A DNA stretch of 64,000 nucleotides from Karstenula rhodostoma CBS 690.94 (GCA_010093485.1 MU001511.1:922904-986903); one strand, 5' to 3'; counted from the stretch's first letter, positions 10,664-22,790 are shown. The notes: generated from the sequence alone by a model not told the origin. Program-made: numbers and translations.

Positions 10664-11297
10664 AAAACGTCCGGCAACGACATGAGAAAACGGAAGAACT
10701 TCATCTCAAGCCATACAGCGCATCACGACTTGAAGATGGAAGGCCCTAAAACGAGCATTGCGGAGCACTGGGGTGTAGAGGAATTTGACATAGATCGTCG
10801 TCGCGGTGTTTCCCCGCACTAGTACAATGCACCCAGATAATCTTTCACTTGCGAGTTGTATGTTCGTGCTGGTTCGACTGGCTTGTTCTGGTACCTCTCT
10901 TCCTGTTTTCGCTTTAACATGCTCTACCCCTACCGTACCTCCTGTGTTCATATGTGAACCACGCCCGTACAGTGTCCAGACCTCGGCATACTGCGATCTG
11001 CGAAGGTTGGATATATGCAAGATAAAGGGGACTGATGGTGGGAGACAGGTACAGGAGAGGGTAATAGGAAATTCTAGGGAGGGTATGTACGGGTTAGGAG
11101 TATGGGGGGTGGGGGGTGGGAGGTGACGTTGGTCGCGACGCAATACCGTTGATTAGGACATACAATTTCATCCTGGTCCGATACTTGGCGGGTACACCCG
11201 TGCGTCCATATGCTTACAGGTACATGTATCTACAAACGTTCCAATATCATACAATGCCTTTGGTATGTTACACGCTGCCACCACCCAATGCTCCGTT
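10664..11297. other. Intergenic, no gene seen
   Basis: Contains a G-rich run (about 11094-11122) and short frames on both strands without protein-like character. It probably holds the 3' ends of the convergent flanking genes. Confidence 0.55.
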
Positions 11298-12212
11298 TTA
11301 CATCTTTCCGCCGGTAAGCGCTTCAGCCACCTTCTTGACGCGCTCCTTGGCAAGCCCAACACCTTCGCCGCCCTTGAGCTTCTGCAGCCTCTCCATGACG
11401 CCCTCAGGAACGCCGGCTTCCCAGGGACTCGCGCCCGTGCCGGTCGGGCTCGTCTGGCCGCCGACGTGCCAGCGCACGGGCAGCTCGTCGGTGCCAAACG
11501 CCTTTTCAATTGCTTCGTCCAGCTGCTCCTCGCTCACGATGAACTCGCGCGCGTTGGTGTACAGGTCGTGGAGACGCGAGCGGCGCACCCTCTCCTGGCG
11601 CAGCAGGCGCTTCTGGTATGCGCGTTTCCGCTGTGCGACGAAGACTTCGCGCGGGGTGCTGGGCAGAGTGTCGCCGAGGAAGTCACGGATACCCTTGGAG
11701 ACGGACGTCTGCGTCAGGACGTCGACGACACGTGGAGGCGCCATGGCCAGCCGCCGCCGCTCGGCATTGCTCTGCTCGATCTGTGCGGTGAAGGCCTGGT
11801 CAGTGGTGACCTTCCTCACGTGCAGCTCCTGGACGCCCTCCCGGAAGGCCTTCTTCCTCGCATCCGCTAGCCGCTGCTTGTACAGTCTGTACTCGGCGTC
11901 TTTGCTCCAGGGTCCGGGCTGCGCGACCTTCTTCGGGTCCTGGGTGGTCTGCGCGATGAAGTCGTCCGACGCCTTGGAGAGCGGTGACCGTGTCTTGAAG
12001 ACATCGCGGGGGACGGGGAGGTGGCCCTTGACGGGGGAGTTGAGGGCGAAGGTTGGCTGCGCAGGCTTGGGGACTTCGATGTAGTTAGGGGACTCGGGGC
12101 CGAGGGCGAGCGTGGGCGCGGTCGACGAGAAGCAGCGGGCGGCGAGGCTGGCATTGATGATGGGCGCCTCTCGGGCCGCCCACGGGAAGCGGACTGGTAT
12201 TCGCGGCGGCAT
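11298..12212 (-). CDS. PET123: Mitochondrial small-subunit ribosomal protein mS26 (Pet123-like)
   Basis: An intronless 304-residue protein starting at ATG 12212, chosen over upstream in-frame codons because the sequence beginning MPPRIPVRFPWAAREAP looks like a mitochondrial presequence (basic, no acids early, then CFSSTAP). The middle is strongly charged and helical: YRLYKQRLADARKKAFREGV, then IEQSNAERRRLAM, and RKRAYQKRLLRQERVRRSRL. This fits the long basic helices of mS26/Pet123 in the mitoribosome small subunit. Length agrees with fungal Pet123 (about 290-320). It is transcribed away from NOG2 across a 201-bp gap. The assignment is from composition and partial motif memory; another mitoribosomal protein is possible. 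Confidence 0.6.
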   Translation of the reverse strand: MPPRIPVRFPWAAREAPIINASLAARCFSSTAPTLALGPESPNYIEVPKPAQPTFALNSPVKGHLPVPRDVFKTRSPLSKASDDFIAQTTQDPKKVAQPGPWSKDAEYRLYKQRLADARKKAFREGVQELHVRKVTTDQAFTAQIEQSNAERRRLAMAPPRVVDVLTQTSVSKGIRDFLGDTLPSTPREVFVAQRKRAYQKRLLRQERVRRSRLHDLYTNAREFIVSEEQLDEAIEKAFGTDELPVRWHVGGQTSPTGTGASPWEAGVPEGVMERLQKLKGGEGVGLAKERVKKVAEALTGGKM

Positions 12213-12413
12213 TGCAATGGATGGAGCGGTTTTGCTGTTGCTCGTCTGCTCCTGCCCTGCATCCGAAAAGTGAAAGTGCCAAGGGCCGAGGCGGTCCGAG
12301 CGCAGAAAAAGTTCGGTCCAAAATTCAGACGAGCGCCGCGCTGCAAACATCGGACCAGCCTCTGCGACTCTCTTCCTCTGGTCCATCCTCTTCCGCTTCC
12401 CACATAACCAGCC
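12213..12413. promoter_or_regulatory. Short bidirectional promoter between mS26 and NOG2
   Basis: Two divergent start codons (ATG 12212 on minus, ATG 12414 on plus) are 201 bp apart, so both 5' UTRs and promoters must share this space. It contains pyrimidine-rich stretches on the plus strand before the NOG2 ATG (gcgactctcttcctctgg). No specific factor site is claimed. Confidence 0.5.
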
Positions 12414-14543
12414 ATGGGTACCGCCAAGAAGGAAAAGAACCGCAAGGAGCGGGAAGGCAAGACCGGCGATGGCATGGGCAATGTGCGCTCCTTCCTCCAC
12501 CTCCACCGCGCCTTCCCACTAACATTTCGCAGGTCAAAGTCAAGGGCGAAAACTTCTATCGCTCCGCCAAAAAGGTCAAGGTTCTGAAGCGCCTCACAGA
12601 CGGAAAGGCCCAGCGCAATGCAAAGGGAGACATCACCAAGGCCGCCTCGTACCAGAACCGCGAGGCGCCCGTCGCCCGCGTAGAGCCAAACCGCAAGTGG
12701 TTCAACAACACGCGTGTCATCTCCCAGGATGCCCTCGACTCGTTCCGCTCGGCGGTGCACGCGCAAGCGTCGGACCCTACGTCGTATCTGCTCAAGCAGA
12801 ACAAGCTCCCCATGTCGCTGATCAACGACGTGAAGAGCGTCAACGGAGTCAAGGTCCACGCAGCCAAGATCGCCGTCGAAAGCCAGCCCTTCTCAGACAC
12901 CTTTGGCGCAAAAGCGCAAAGGAAGCGGCCAAAGCTCGAGTTTGACTCTTTCGAGGGCCTTGCCGGGAGGACCGGAGACATGCACGACACCTACTTGGAC
13001 CGGTTGGAGCAGGCCAAGCTGCTGTCGGGGACCTCTGGACAGGAAGAAGAAAACACGGGCGAGCTCACGACGTCGCGAGAAGCCATCTTTGGCAAAGGTA
13101 CTTCGAAGCGCATCTGGAACGAACTGTACAAGGTCATCGACTCGTCCGATGTCATTCTGCATGTCATTGATGCAAGAGACCCCGTCGGCACGAGGTGCAG
13201 ATCGGTGGAGAAGTACCTGAGGGAGGAAGCACCGCACAAGCATCTGGTTTTCGTCCTAAACAAGGTCGATCTGGTCCCTAGCAAAGTCGCTGTAAGTTCA
13301 TTATCTTGTTCACTTTCCCTTCAACCCCATCGATTAAGTCAAGTGTCTATCCCTCCTCATGGACTGGCGCTGTTACATCAATGGGAGATTAAATACGACT
13401 CGCTCCCCTGCGGCCGTTATGGTTGCGGGTAGACGTGCTGCCGTCTTGGTGGCGCGTCGCTAGAGTCCGCGTGTCCCGTTTGAGTTGAGGACTGCCTCTG
13501 CTTTGCCCTCGGCTTTGCAGCTAGATGGCGGTTTTCTTAGTAACGTTTCACACATCTTTCTCTAAACATCAATCTGCTTTGATACATGCAGCTCGACTAA
13601 CGTGCTCCAGGCTGCCTGGGTCCGCCACCTCTCCAAAGAGTTCCCGACGCTCGCCTTCCACGCTTCCATCAACAATTCCTTCGGCAAGGGTTCCTTGATC
13701 TCCCTACTTCGGCAATTCAGCCAGCTGCACTCCGACCGCAAACAGATTTCCGTCGGTCTCATCGGCTACCCCAACGTCGGCAAGTCTTCCATCGTGAACA
13801 CTCTGCGCAACAAGCCGGTGTGCACAGTAGCACCCATCGCTGGAGAAACGAAGGTATGGCAGTACATCACGCTCATGAAACGCATCTACCTCATCGATTG
13901 CCCTGGTATCGTCCCCCCAAACCAGCAGGACACCGACGAAGAGCTCCTTCTACGTGGCAGTGTCCGAGTTGAAAACGTCGAGTGGCCCGCACAATATGTG
14001 GAAGCTGTGTTGCGACGTGTACAGCCGAAGCATCTGCAGAAGACATACGAAGTCACTGGATACACAGACTCAACGAGCTTTCTCGAGCTGCTTTGCAGGA
14101 GGATGGGCAGGCTGCTCAAAGGTGGCGAGCCAGATCTTGATTCCGTCGCACGGATAGTCTTGAACGACTGGATTAGAGGCAAGATTCCGTGGTTCACGCC
14201 GCCTCCTTTGCTAGAGGGTGCAAGTGGCGGCGCGGTGAAGGGCATCGACGGAAGGGAAGGCAAGCTCGGCGAGATGAGAAAGCGGAAGCGCGGCGAAGGA
14301 AGCGAAGTTGCCGAGAGTGTCGCGGCCACCACTGACGCAGCGGACAAGGACGCAGACGAAGACGATGAGTTCTCCGGCTTCAGCGACGAGGACGCAGCAG
14401 CAGAAGAAGGCATTGCAGCCGATGCCGACGACGCACAAACCCTCGTCGCAGAAGACGACGCCAGCGACGAGGACGTCGAGGAGGAGGTCGCTGCAATATC
14501 AGCAGCGCTGTCGAAGGCGAAGAAGCGGCAACGGAAAGAATAG
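12414..14543 (+). CDS. NOG2: Nucleolar GTP-binding protein 2 (NOG2/GNL2), 60S ribosome assembly
   Basis: Circularly permuted GTPase of the YlqF/YawG family that acts on pre-60S particles in the nucleolus and nucleoplasm. Exons 12414-12482, 12533-13291 and 13611-14543; introns 12483-12532 and an unusually long 13292-13610 (gtaagt, branch cgactaacg, ccag). Total 586 residues. The N-terminus KTGDGMGN continues across the first intron to [14 protein letters not shown], the NGP1NT domain. GTPase motifs appear in permuted order: G4 NKVD (with [15 protein letters not shown]), then [12 protein letters not shown], then G1 GYPNVGKSS and G3 DCPG. The C-terminal third is acidic and lysine-rich ([18 protein letters not shown]), usual for nucleolar assembly factors. 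It ends KKRQRKE. It forms a divergent pair with mS26. Confidence 0.95.
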
Positions 14544-15503
14544 TTACGTCACGGCCATAGTCACGACCCTAAACTAATGATACCCACGACATGCACTGCG
14601 CATGTTCCACACATCCTCTGTCCTCTACCTACCTGTTCTTTGTCGCCTGCCAGTGTGCCCAAGCACTAATTAGATTCCCATCCCGCACTAACCTCTCCCC
14701 TCACCTCCGGCTCCGGCTCCACCTGTCACCATTGTCAGACGTCTCATTCCCCACTGCCACCCCCCGATATATCTCCTGGCCCCAAGATCTGCACCTCATA
14801 CTCGCTGCGCAGTTACCTCGCTATCCTCTCATTCACGACGCGCAAATGCGCATGATTGACGTAGAATTGCGCGCCCTGCAGCGCATCCGCTCGATCCGCA
14901 GGAGGTTCTCGCCCTGTGCAGGTGCTGTATCATTTATCTACGGTATATGAAGAATGTGCGGAGCCCGTGGCGTGATTTTTCGCGCAGGAAACGAGCACAG
15001 CGAAGAAATGCAGTGTCTGTAGGGGTGCGTTGAGTACGAATCTATATAGATTGCGTGCTATTGGTTTTGGCATGAGAAGTGAAAACTTCTAAAAGCCGCT
15101 GGTAGTACTGAGTGATTTGTGAAGGGGTGTTAACTAGCTAAATACAGAAAGGCAACCGCAAGCTGGGGGATCAGTAATTTAGAAGGTAGTCTAAGATGTC
15201 TTGAATTTTTGGCATGATGCGTAGTCCTAGCGCTGTGGAAAAGTAGGGAGCATATTTTGCAAAGCGCAATGGAGGGAAGCCGCTATTGAATAGTTCATCC
15301 GGAAATGAGAGTCAAGAAAAGTAACAGACAAAGAGAATTGAAAGTAGAATAGATATGTTAAAGAGTTGCCAGAATAATAATTAGAAAGAGAGGAGGGTTT
15401 GGACATGGGAGATAACAGTCTGAATGAACAAAAGATTATGAGATAAGGAGAGCATTGCAGCCGTGACAAACGTGCTATGATTGCTTCTAAGTTTCTGAAA
15501 GGG
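14544..15503. other. Intergenic between convergent NOG2 and SRR1-like genes
   Basis: No convincing gene. A 119-codon frame at 14591-14950 (+) has an odd composition and no recognisable motif. The rest becomes mildly AT-rich towards 15300-15450. Confidence 0.55.
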
Positions 15504-16939
15504 CTAGGTGACCTTTCTCTTAAGATACAGAGAGGCACTGTCGTTAAATGCTCGATATGGATACATGTTACCGTGCTTGTCCTGCTGCTTGATTTTCTCA
15601 TACCAGGAGTCAGTGTTAAATACCTCTTTGAAGTTCTTCAGCATGTTGACCACGTGCTTGTTGAGCGGATCCGTCAACGCGTCGTCACTTGAGTAAAATT
15701 GCATAACTTCGTTCTCCATGGTCCACTCCTCTTGGTGGACGCCTGCGGAGGTCCAAGGCGAGATGTCCTCGAAAAAAACTCCAGCTGGACCTCTGTATTC
15801 GTGGGTGAGATCGGCGACCAGCTGTTTGATAGGAATGGTGGGTCTGCCGGTCGTAAAGATAAGCGTGCTCTCGTCTATTTCGAGCAGTCCGCCAGGCGGC
15901 TCAAGGAATTTGACGTTGATATTGGACTGCTTGGCAAGGGAAATAAGGAACTCCTTATCGTCATCATCGTAATCGGGATCCTGAAAAATTATGGCGGCAT
16001 CCAGGTGATGGGCCAGATCTAACGCGGTGTAATGTTGATGTAAGAAGAATTCGGTTCCTATATTGGAGGTAGCGAAGCGCATCGATCCCAAGTCGAAGCA
16101 GATGATCTTTTTGACAGGAACCTCTAATTCGCTCATTGCCTTCAGTATCGCCTTTCGTTCAAGCTTAGAGTCATCCCGCATGTTTATTGCTCGTTTGATT
16201 TTAAGCATATGCTCGCCATCCTCGAAGGAGCGATTGGGGTGGTAGTACATTGGTATGTAATTCAGGGCAAGGGAGCGCCAACTTCCCAGGGGACATTTTC
16301 GCGGCGTTATTTCGGGATCTTTCGGGATTATAGGCCGACTGTTGTATGAATTGCCAAAGTTGCACATGGAATCGTTCAGCCACGATCGAAAAGGTGGGTG
16401 GGGAATGGCCTGATACGGCAAGAAGGCAATTCCAGGTTTCGCACTGTTTTGCTACTCAGTGCTCTACCAGTGTATGGGGGGAAAGGTAGCCCACTATGTT
16501 TGACTTGGAGGATACATCCAATAGAAGGGTGGAACAATGAATCGATGCTCTTTGCCAAATGCGTCCATAAACGTCATAGTGATATCTGTTTGGCACGACC
16601 GGAAGTTTGTCTCTACTTCGGCAGATGTGTTGCTTCTCGAGAGCTCTAGTTTGTACTTCGAGCCAGATACCTCTAGTTGAATCGGATTCTCCGGAGGACT
16701 CGCCTTTTGTAGCTCTTCTACGTTGTGAATTGTATACAACTGCTGTTGGACGAACTTGATATTTTCTTTGCTGTATAAGCGGTTGTGACCTAATTTATCG
16801 TAAAGCTCTTCCATTTGATGCACTGCCGCCTGACTGTGTTATTCAAGTCATCAAGAGGACCTGCGAGTAGTCCTCGGGACCGTACGTTTGACTATGGACT
16901 TACCGAGATTGGGGTTTTCCAATCTTGTCTGTATGCCAT
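15504..16939 (-). CDS. SRR1-like domain protein
   Basis: Protein with a C-terminal SRR1-like domain, named after Arabidopsis SENSITIVITY TO RED LIGHT REDUCED 1; the fungal role is unknown. Proposed exons on the minus strand: 16939-16904 (MAYRQDWKTPIS), 16829-16516 and 16443-15504. Introns are 16903-16830 (gtaagt...gtcag) and 16515-16444 (gtatcc...aacag, branch cactgag). They keep one frame of 429 residues; the first exon is the least certain part. The domain is seen in KKIICFDLGSMRF, then HHLDAAIIFQDPDYDDDDKE, then LIFTTGRPTIPIKQLVADLT and GVFFEDIS, matching the alternating strand-helix pattern of SRR1-like proteins. Expansions of this domain are common in Dothideomycetes. Length is typical of fungal members. 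Confidence 0.7.
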
Positions 16940-18387
16940 ATTTACGTCTGACAAAGAGATACTCTTGAAATATGCTACAGTTGGTGGATCAAGTTAGGTT
17001 CGAAGAGAGCTTCAAGAGTGTCAAGAGTGGCAAACTTGAAATATCGGAATACGGTCGTACTGTAACAAAGACGTGCCCGCAAGAATACTTTGGGCCACTT
17101 TTATAATCATAGAGCTATGGTACGTGCGGTTTGGGATTCATAAACAGGTATTACGCTAAGAAAATGCATTGTCCTTCGTACAAGGTGTTTCGTAACGGAG
17201 GAAGTGGCTGAACCGTCAGAGTAACACGCAATGCGCTGTCGACTAGAGTCAATGTGTTTGCGGACTCATAGCTGAGTGTGTTTCCAGCTTCGGGACATTG
17301 TAGACAGCGGCACAGTCGCGGATGTGATCATCATTGCAACACGTTGGGGCCTGGCTGCCCAACTCATCAATCTATTGGTCTGCCTTGTCGCACGAACTGC
17401 GTGCTGAGCATTGATCAAAGCAATAAGACGGTCGCGATGAGGCAACGTTGTATGGAGACGGATAGTCATCAAGCGCGCTAAGTTCAGCTGTGATCTTCTC
17501 ACATGTCACTGTGAAACAGAGCATGTCATTGAGGGGGGCACAGGATCTACGACTAGGGTACTGCGATATAGCGGGTACACTAGCCCCCGCTATGGTTGCC
17601 ATGGAAGGCGTTACGAAGGATTTACGCTATAGATACTTGAAACAGCGCGTCTATATGATGTACCTAAGACTCAGTAGTCTACACAAATGTTATAACACAA
17701 CGTGATAGTGGTAGTGGCTTTAGCTAGTGGCTCGACAGCGCGCCGCGCCGGCGTCTTCCTTAAAGGCGTCTAAATTGGAGTAGGATAAGAACCATATGGT
17801 ACTCAATCGAAACAACAGACCGTGAGGACCATTAGCCACCATCGGGAAATTTTGGCGTTATGACTGTGTGATTGAGCTTGACAAGAGTTCATGCGTTCGA
17901 CGAGAAAGTCCTACGCCGCGGAGTAGATTGTATGTTAACTGGCTACATTGTTAGGGGCGCACTGTTGTTCTTGTTACCATCGAGTCGGCATGTGAGTTCA
18001 TAAGCCACCCTTGCGGCTGCCGGTACCGCGTGACCCACTTCTGAATCATCCATTAACCGAGTCACAGGTTCGTCTCGGCGCTCACGACTCACGAGCGTTT
18101 GGGAGTCAGGTGCCTGTTTCATGCTGGCTACCAGTCTTGTGATCACGCAAAAGCTGCATGCCCAGATATCACACTGTGGGCGGAGAAACTCCCGCTGAGA
18201 CGCTGTGGGTGTGGATGTCAGGACGTTCGTGGGCGCACGATCTCGCTCTATTACGATTAAATCTATAATGGGTTCATGTTTTCCGTGCAGGTACACAACT
18301 CTGCAGACATGAAAAAAAAACTATCACTCCAGGTGTATGTATGCCTTGTAAAGAACAAAGGGAGGGTAACACATTCGCTCAAATTCG
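16940..18387. other. Intergenic, no gene seen
   Basis: About 1.4 kb of normal base composition with only short frames. A 117-codon minus frame at 17943-18296 has no motif or splice support. The stretch may hold a decayed gene too far gone to recognise. Confidence 0.5.
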
Positions 18388-19735
18388 CTAAAACGCTCCA
18401 TATGCCCTCACGGGCCCTTGTCTTTCGTCGTCGCGAAGGGTCGAGGCACTATCTCCCCCTGGGCTTCCGTTTCGTCTTCGTTCGATGGTAACCTCACTTG
18501 GCCTGTGCCTGCGTGGCGCGCGACTTGAACGTTCGTCCATACGCTCCTCCACAACCGTCGTCGTCACAATTTTGTTGATCCCGTTATCCCAACTTCCTAC
18601 CGACATCCCATTGTTCACAAGATCTTTTTTGTCTGAGTCGCTGCTCATCCTCCCACCTGTGACTGTCGTGGTTGTTGTGTTCTTGCCTCCAACGACTGGC
18701 TTCATCTCGAGTCTTCCAATGGGTGTTTGTCTGCCAGCGGTTCCTCCAAGCTTGCTTCCTGTGCCTCTGCTCCAAGGGTTTCCAGTAGATATCTGTCCTG
18801 ACCAGGTCGAGAGGTAACTGGATTTGACGAGAGGTTTGAGACAGGCGATGCAGCTCGCTGTGATGCCAATGCCAACTTCGACGGTGGTCCAGATGGCGAA
18901 GTCGGTGGTGCGATAAAGGAAGTCGCCCTTGTACGGCTCGAGGGAAGATGTGTAAGGTAGGCGAATGATAGTTGCAGTAGAGCCACTGTACATGTAAGCG
19001 TTCATCCAGGAAGTTGAGATATCCCTCAAAGTGGGGGATCCTGACTTACATCGCTGCTAGTCCAATTACACCAGCGACAACCACTTTCAAGCGCGTCTTC
19101 ATCTGTAGGTCCTTTACGATAAGAATGGGCAGAATACCAAACGTCCAGTCTGCGACAGAGTTCAGGGCTGAAACCACAAATGTAAAAATCATGACAAGCG
19201 ACGCATCCAGGCATTTACCCTCATGGGTCGGATCCAGATCCCACCAGTACGATATGGGCTTGCACTGGAAGATGACCAAAGAAGTATATCCAACTCCTAA
19301 GAATGCGGAGACCACCATGATCATACGGATGATCCAAACATGCCATGGATGAACCGTTATGCGCAACAAGAAGAACCCGACAGCTATTTTCAGAAGGCAC
19401 GTCGCGATGGTGTAGAATATCTCGCAAAAATACCAGTAGTGAAGGGCTGTTTGCGCTTGTTCGTCCGTGAGTGCTGAGCGACGTTGGCCAGTGCCGTGGA
19501 CTGCTCCGCCGAGCTGGCAGCCGATATATGCAGTGGAGAATAAGAGAGTGAGAACCATGAGCTTGTCATCTAATCCGAAGGCTTTCACGATAGATATCCT
19601 GATGCGGGTCAGCCACAGGCAAGAAAGGAAGAGAAGATGCACTGACCGGACGTAGCATCGCAGGCCTACGGTGAACCATGTTGAGATTAAGAAAAGAATC
19701 GCTACAGCGGCTACTTGTCCGCCTCGGTCCTGCAT
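18388..19735 (-). CDS. Integral membrane protein with fungal rhodopsin-like (PTH11-related) domain
   Basis: Seven-helix-type membrane protein of the large ascomycete family with a fungal rhodopsin domain (PTH11-related; no retinal lysine is implied). Exons on minus: 19735-19647, 19598-19050 and 18985-18388. Introns 19646-19599 (gtcagt, branch ggctgac, atcag) and 19049-18986 (gtaagt...acag) give 411 residues. Hydrophobic helices are clear: VAILFLISTWFTVGL, KLMVLTLLFSTAYIG, IATCLLKIAVGFFLL, IIRMIMVVSAFLGVG, SLVMIFTFVVSALNS and VVVAGVIGLAAI. Family signatures: AFGLDD before helix 2, CKPISYWWD, GKCLD, SVADWTFGILPI and DFAIWTTVEVGIGITASCIA. The tail (from about residue 290) is polar and rich in Ser, Thr and Arg. 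Members are candidate plasma-membrane receptors; the ligand is unknown. Confidence 0.85.
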
Positions 19736-20542
19736 TGTGGGATCCTTTCACTCACGAACTGAAATAATGGAACTGAGGATTTCGAGCAAAGGCCTGGCCG
19801 GGTTTTACCCGACTACTTCAAAGACACAGAGAGAAAGAGGTCAACGCTGATACGATTTAATCGATAAGGTTCAAGACAATTATTACCGAGCGTGGGAATA
19901 CGGCGAAGAGTAACGCCGGGAAGGGAGTTGAAAGATGGATATTGTACACACATAAACCCTTTTAGTTTTCCCCTGTTCGCCAATCTTGCGACCGGGTGTC
20001 TCATTGATACCCTACCCATGCCTCCTGCTAAGCATTTTTGCGTTTGAGAACTGTGGGGTAGAAACCTTGTTCTCGGATGAGGTTACAACGTCAGGCACCG
20101 TGGTGATCGAGACTGGTTCTGGGCAAGTATTCGGGCAACGACAGAAGAAGGTTGGAACTGCACATGGTTGTCGGGTGCCAGAACGATTGTAGTTGCATTG
20201 CCGCGGACCCACGCATGCAGGTTCCGCGCGTCGCTAGGCCCCTTCAAAAAGATTTAGGTTTCGGAGGGCAACGCTACTACTGTAGTATGTTCCCTGCATC
20301 CCCACGGGACGCGGTGTCTGGTTTGGCAGGTGTTGCGATTGAACTTGGTAGACAGAGCGGAATTTGCATTATCCTTGCGAAACCAGCAAGCTGACAGAAC
20401 TAGCTGCCATAAATCATCCGGTGTTTTGCCCTTTGGGACTGTCCGAGCGTCGCCCAGTTGGGAGGTGGAGCCTGAGCGTTTGAGATTGCGCTGTCGGATC
20501 GATGGATGCGGATGCTACGCCAGCGAAGAGGCTACGAAGGGG
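19736..20542. other. Intergenic DNA left of the TIR transposon
   Basis: No gene recognised. Normal base composition continues right up to the transposon's target duplication at 20543. Confidence 0.6.
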
Positions 20543-20551
20543 ATCGCTCAG
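20543..20551. repeat. Left 9-bp target-site duplication
   Basis: Reads atcgctcag. The right copy at 24291-24299 reads atcgcttag, one transition different. Confidence 0.75.
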
Positions 20552-20616
20552 GGATCCACATCGCGGGCAGGCCTCTAAGTAATTGCAGGCAGGCCTGTAA
20601 CTAAATCTAGTTAAGT
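20552..20616 (+). repeat. Left terminal inverted repeat
   Basis: Pairs with 24226-24290. It contains the core gggcaggcct twice in near-identical form (gcgggcaggcct and gcaggcaggcct), separated by ctaagtaatt, so the end has an internal subterminal duplication. Confidence 0.85.
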
Positions 20617-22564
20617 ATATATAAGGGGTCCTATAGGCTAAAGTACTATATAAATAAACTATATTATAGTATAATTTATTATAGATATATAATATTTCTT
20701 AATAGTAAAATTATTATAATATTACTAAAAACTTAATAGGGTAAATTTAATTAAATAAAAATCTAGTTATATAGGAAAGTTTTATAATATATATATATAT
20801 AAATATAGAAGTAGCCTATATATAAAATTAACTTCTATTAAACTTTAAGAAATTATTTACTTATAGTATTATTTATTTTAAATTAATTTTTACTAGTTTT
20901 TATATAGTATATAGTATATAGATAGAGATATTAGTATATATTAAATTATAAGTAATTATTATCTATAGAAGCTTTTTTATATATATATTAATATTATTAT
21001 ATATTACCTATAAGTACTATATTAATTATTTAGAAATAGCCTAATTATAAGTTAATAATACTTATAAATACTATATTAATTATCTAAAAGTAGTCTAATT
21101 ATAGGCTAGTAATATCTATAAATACTATATTAACTATCTAGAAATAGTCTAATTATAGGCTAGTAATATTTATAAGTACTATATTAACTATTTAAAAATA
21201 TAATAATTATAAATTATTATTTATTAATAAGTTTCTATATACTAAATAAGGACTATATTACTAGCTAAATTACTAGTTAAGTTACTAGCTATATTATTTA
21301 AATATTTATATTATTTAAATTTATAATTTATTTATATAGTACCTATATTTAATATTACTAAATTAACTTATAAAGAATTATAAGAGTTTCTAGTATTAGT
21401 TATTAGTTTATAAATATTTATATTAATATTTCTAATAAGTAGTTATTATTAAAATACTTAATTAGTATAAATTTATATTTAATATTCTAGATTAAATACT
21501 TTATATATTAGATAATAGACTTAAGTATATATTTAATAAATAGTATATAGAAATTCTATATATATAATATCTACTAATATATATTAAAATTAATAACTTA
21601 AAAACTTATTAACTTATAGTCTTTTTTTATTATTATATAGTTATAAGGTATACTTATTATAACTTACTAGAGGCCTTTATAATAAGATAAAATATATTTT
21701 ATATTTTTAGCTTTTCTTATATATTTATATATAAGTATTAGTTATTAATATATAAGTATAATTATATAGTTAGTAATATAGCCTTATATAACTTTAAATA
21801 TAAAATTTAATATCTAATAAGTAATTTTACTAGTAATAATATTATTAGTAAGTTAGTAAATATTATTCTAATTTTTATAAAAACTTATAAGATATTTATA
21901 TAGATATAAAAAATTACTATTAGTAATATCTAGCTATTACTTAATATAGGTATATATATTTTTAACTTTTAATATTATTATTAATCTATAGTATAGATAA
22001 TAATTTATATAATAACTAAGTAAAATATTTATATAATTATTTAGCTAGGTTTTATATAGATATTACTCTATATATAGGAATATAAATTTAATACTCTAAA
22101 GATAATTTTTAAAAACTTTAGTAATTTTTATATTAAGTATTTAATAGTATATTTTTATAAAGTTTTTAGTTTTTAGTATATTAATCTAGTTAGTATTATT
22201 ATAATATTAGCTAAACTCTTTTATATATATAATATATATATAAGTCTATACTAACTTATTTATATACTATTAGTAGAGTAAGTATAAAATATTTAGGAAA
22301 CTTAATATAATAATATTAATAGTAATAAAGTTTCTATTTATAATAATAACTTTTAGCTAGACTTTAAACTTATTAAATAACTTTTTTAGCTAGCTAAAAA
22401 TAAAATTATAGACTCCTTTATTATATATTAATATAAGGTATATACTAAAGTATACTATATAATTACTACTATTAAAACTAATAATATTAAATAATAATTA
22501 GTTATATTTATTTATTTTAAAGATATAATTAATAAAAAGAGTATTTAGTATTTATATAAAAGTT

Positions 22565-22790
22565 TTCGGCGCTCCGCGCGCCGAGCCTCCGATCGCCAAG
22601 CCCTGCACAATAACCCCAGTTCGAATCCCACTCTAATCTTTACCTTTTTTTTATAACCTTTTTTTTTAAAATACGCTTATTTTTAAGCTGTTAGCTAGGG
22701 GAAGCACCTTTTTATTAACATTTTTATCTACACTCGATAACTCGATCTTTTTATTATTATTTCCCTCCTAATATAAAAGTTTACTAATAA
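22565..22790 (+). repeat. tRNA-like (SINE-like) repeat, copy 1, inside the TIR transposon
   Basis: A patch of normal base composition in a RIP-saturated interior. It includes gccaagccctgc, then agttcgaatcccac, which matches the tRNA B box (GGTTCGAATCC) closely, followed by tctaatctttacc and T-runs that could end a Pol III transcript. A GC-rich self-complementary stretch (cggcgctccgcgcgccg) precedes it. The 3' part (gctaggggaagcacc ... tttccctcctaa) recurs inverted at 44838-45060. No full cloverleaf can be folded by eye, so it is not called a tRNA gene. Confidence 0.6.

Noticed and set aside
10706..11143. 145-codon minus-strand frame
   Set aside because: No ATG context or motif; the Pro/Thr-rich start derives from a G-rich low-complexity run on the other strand.
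11116..12084. 322-codon plus-strand frame opposite mS26
   Set aside because: Ser/Arg-rich shadow of the mS26 coding strand; the minus-strand protein has coherent composition and a presequence.
16940..18387. Search for an opsin, oxygenase or other carotenoid gene
   Set aside because: Nothing resembling such families was found here or elsewhere in the window.
22580..22640. Possible tRNA gene at the B-box-like motif
   Set aside because: Only the T-arm-like part fits. I could not place acceptor stem, D arm and anticodon in a cloverleaf, and the segment belongs to a repeat.
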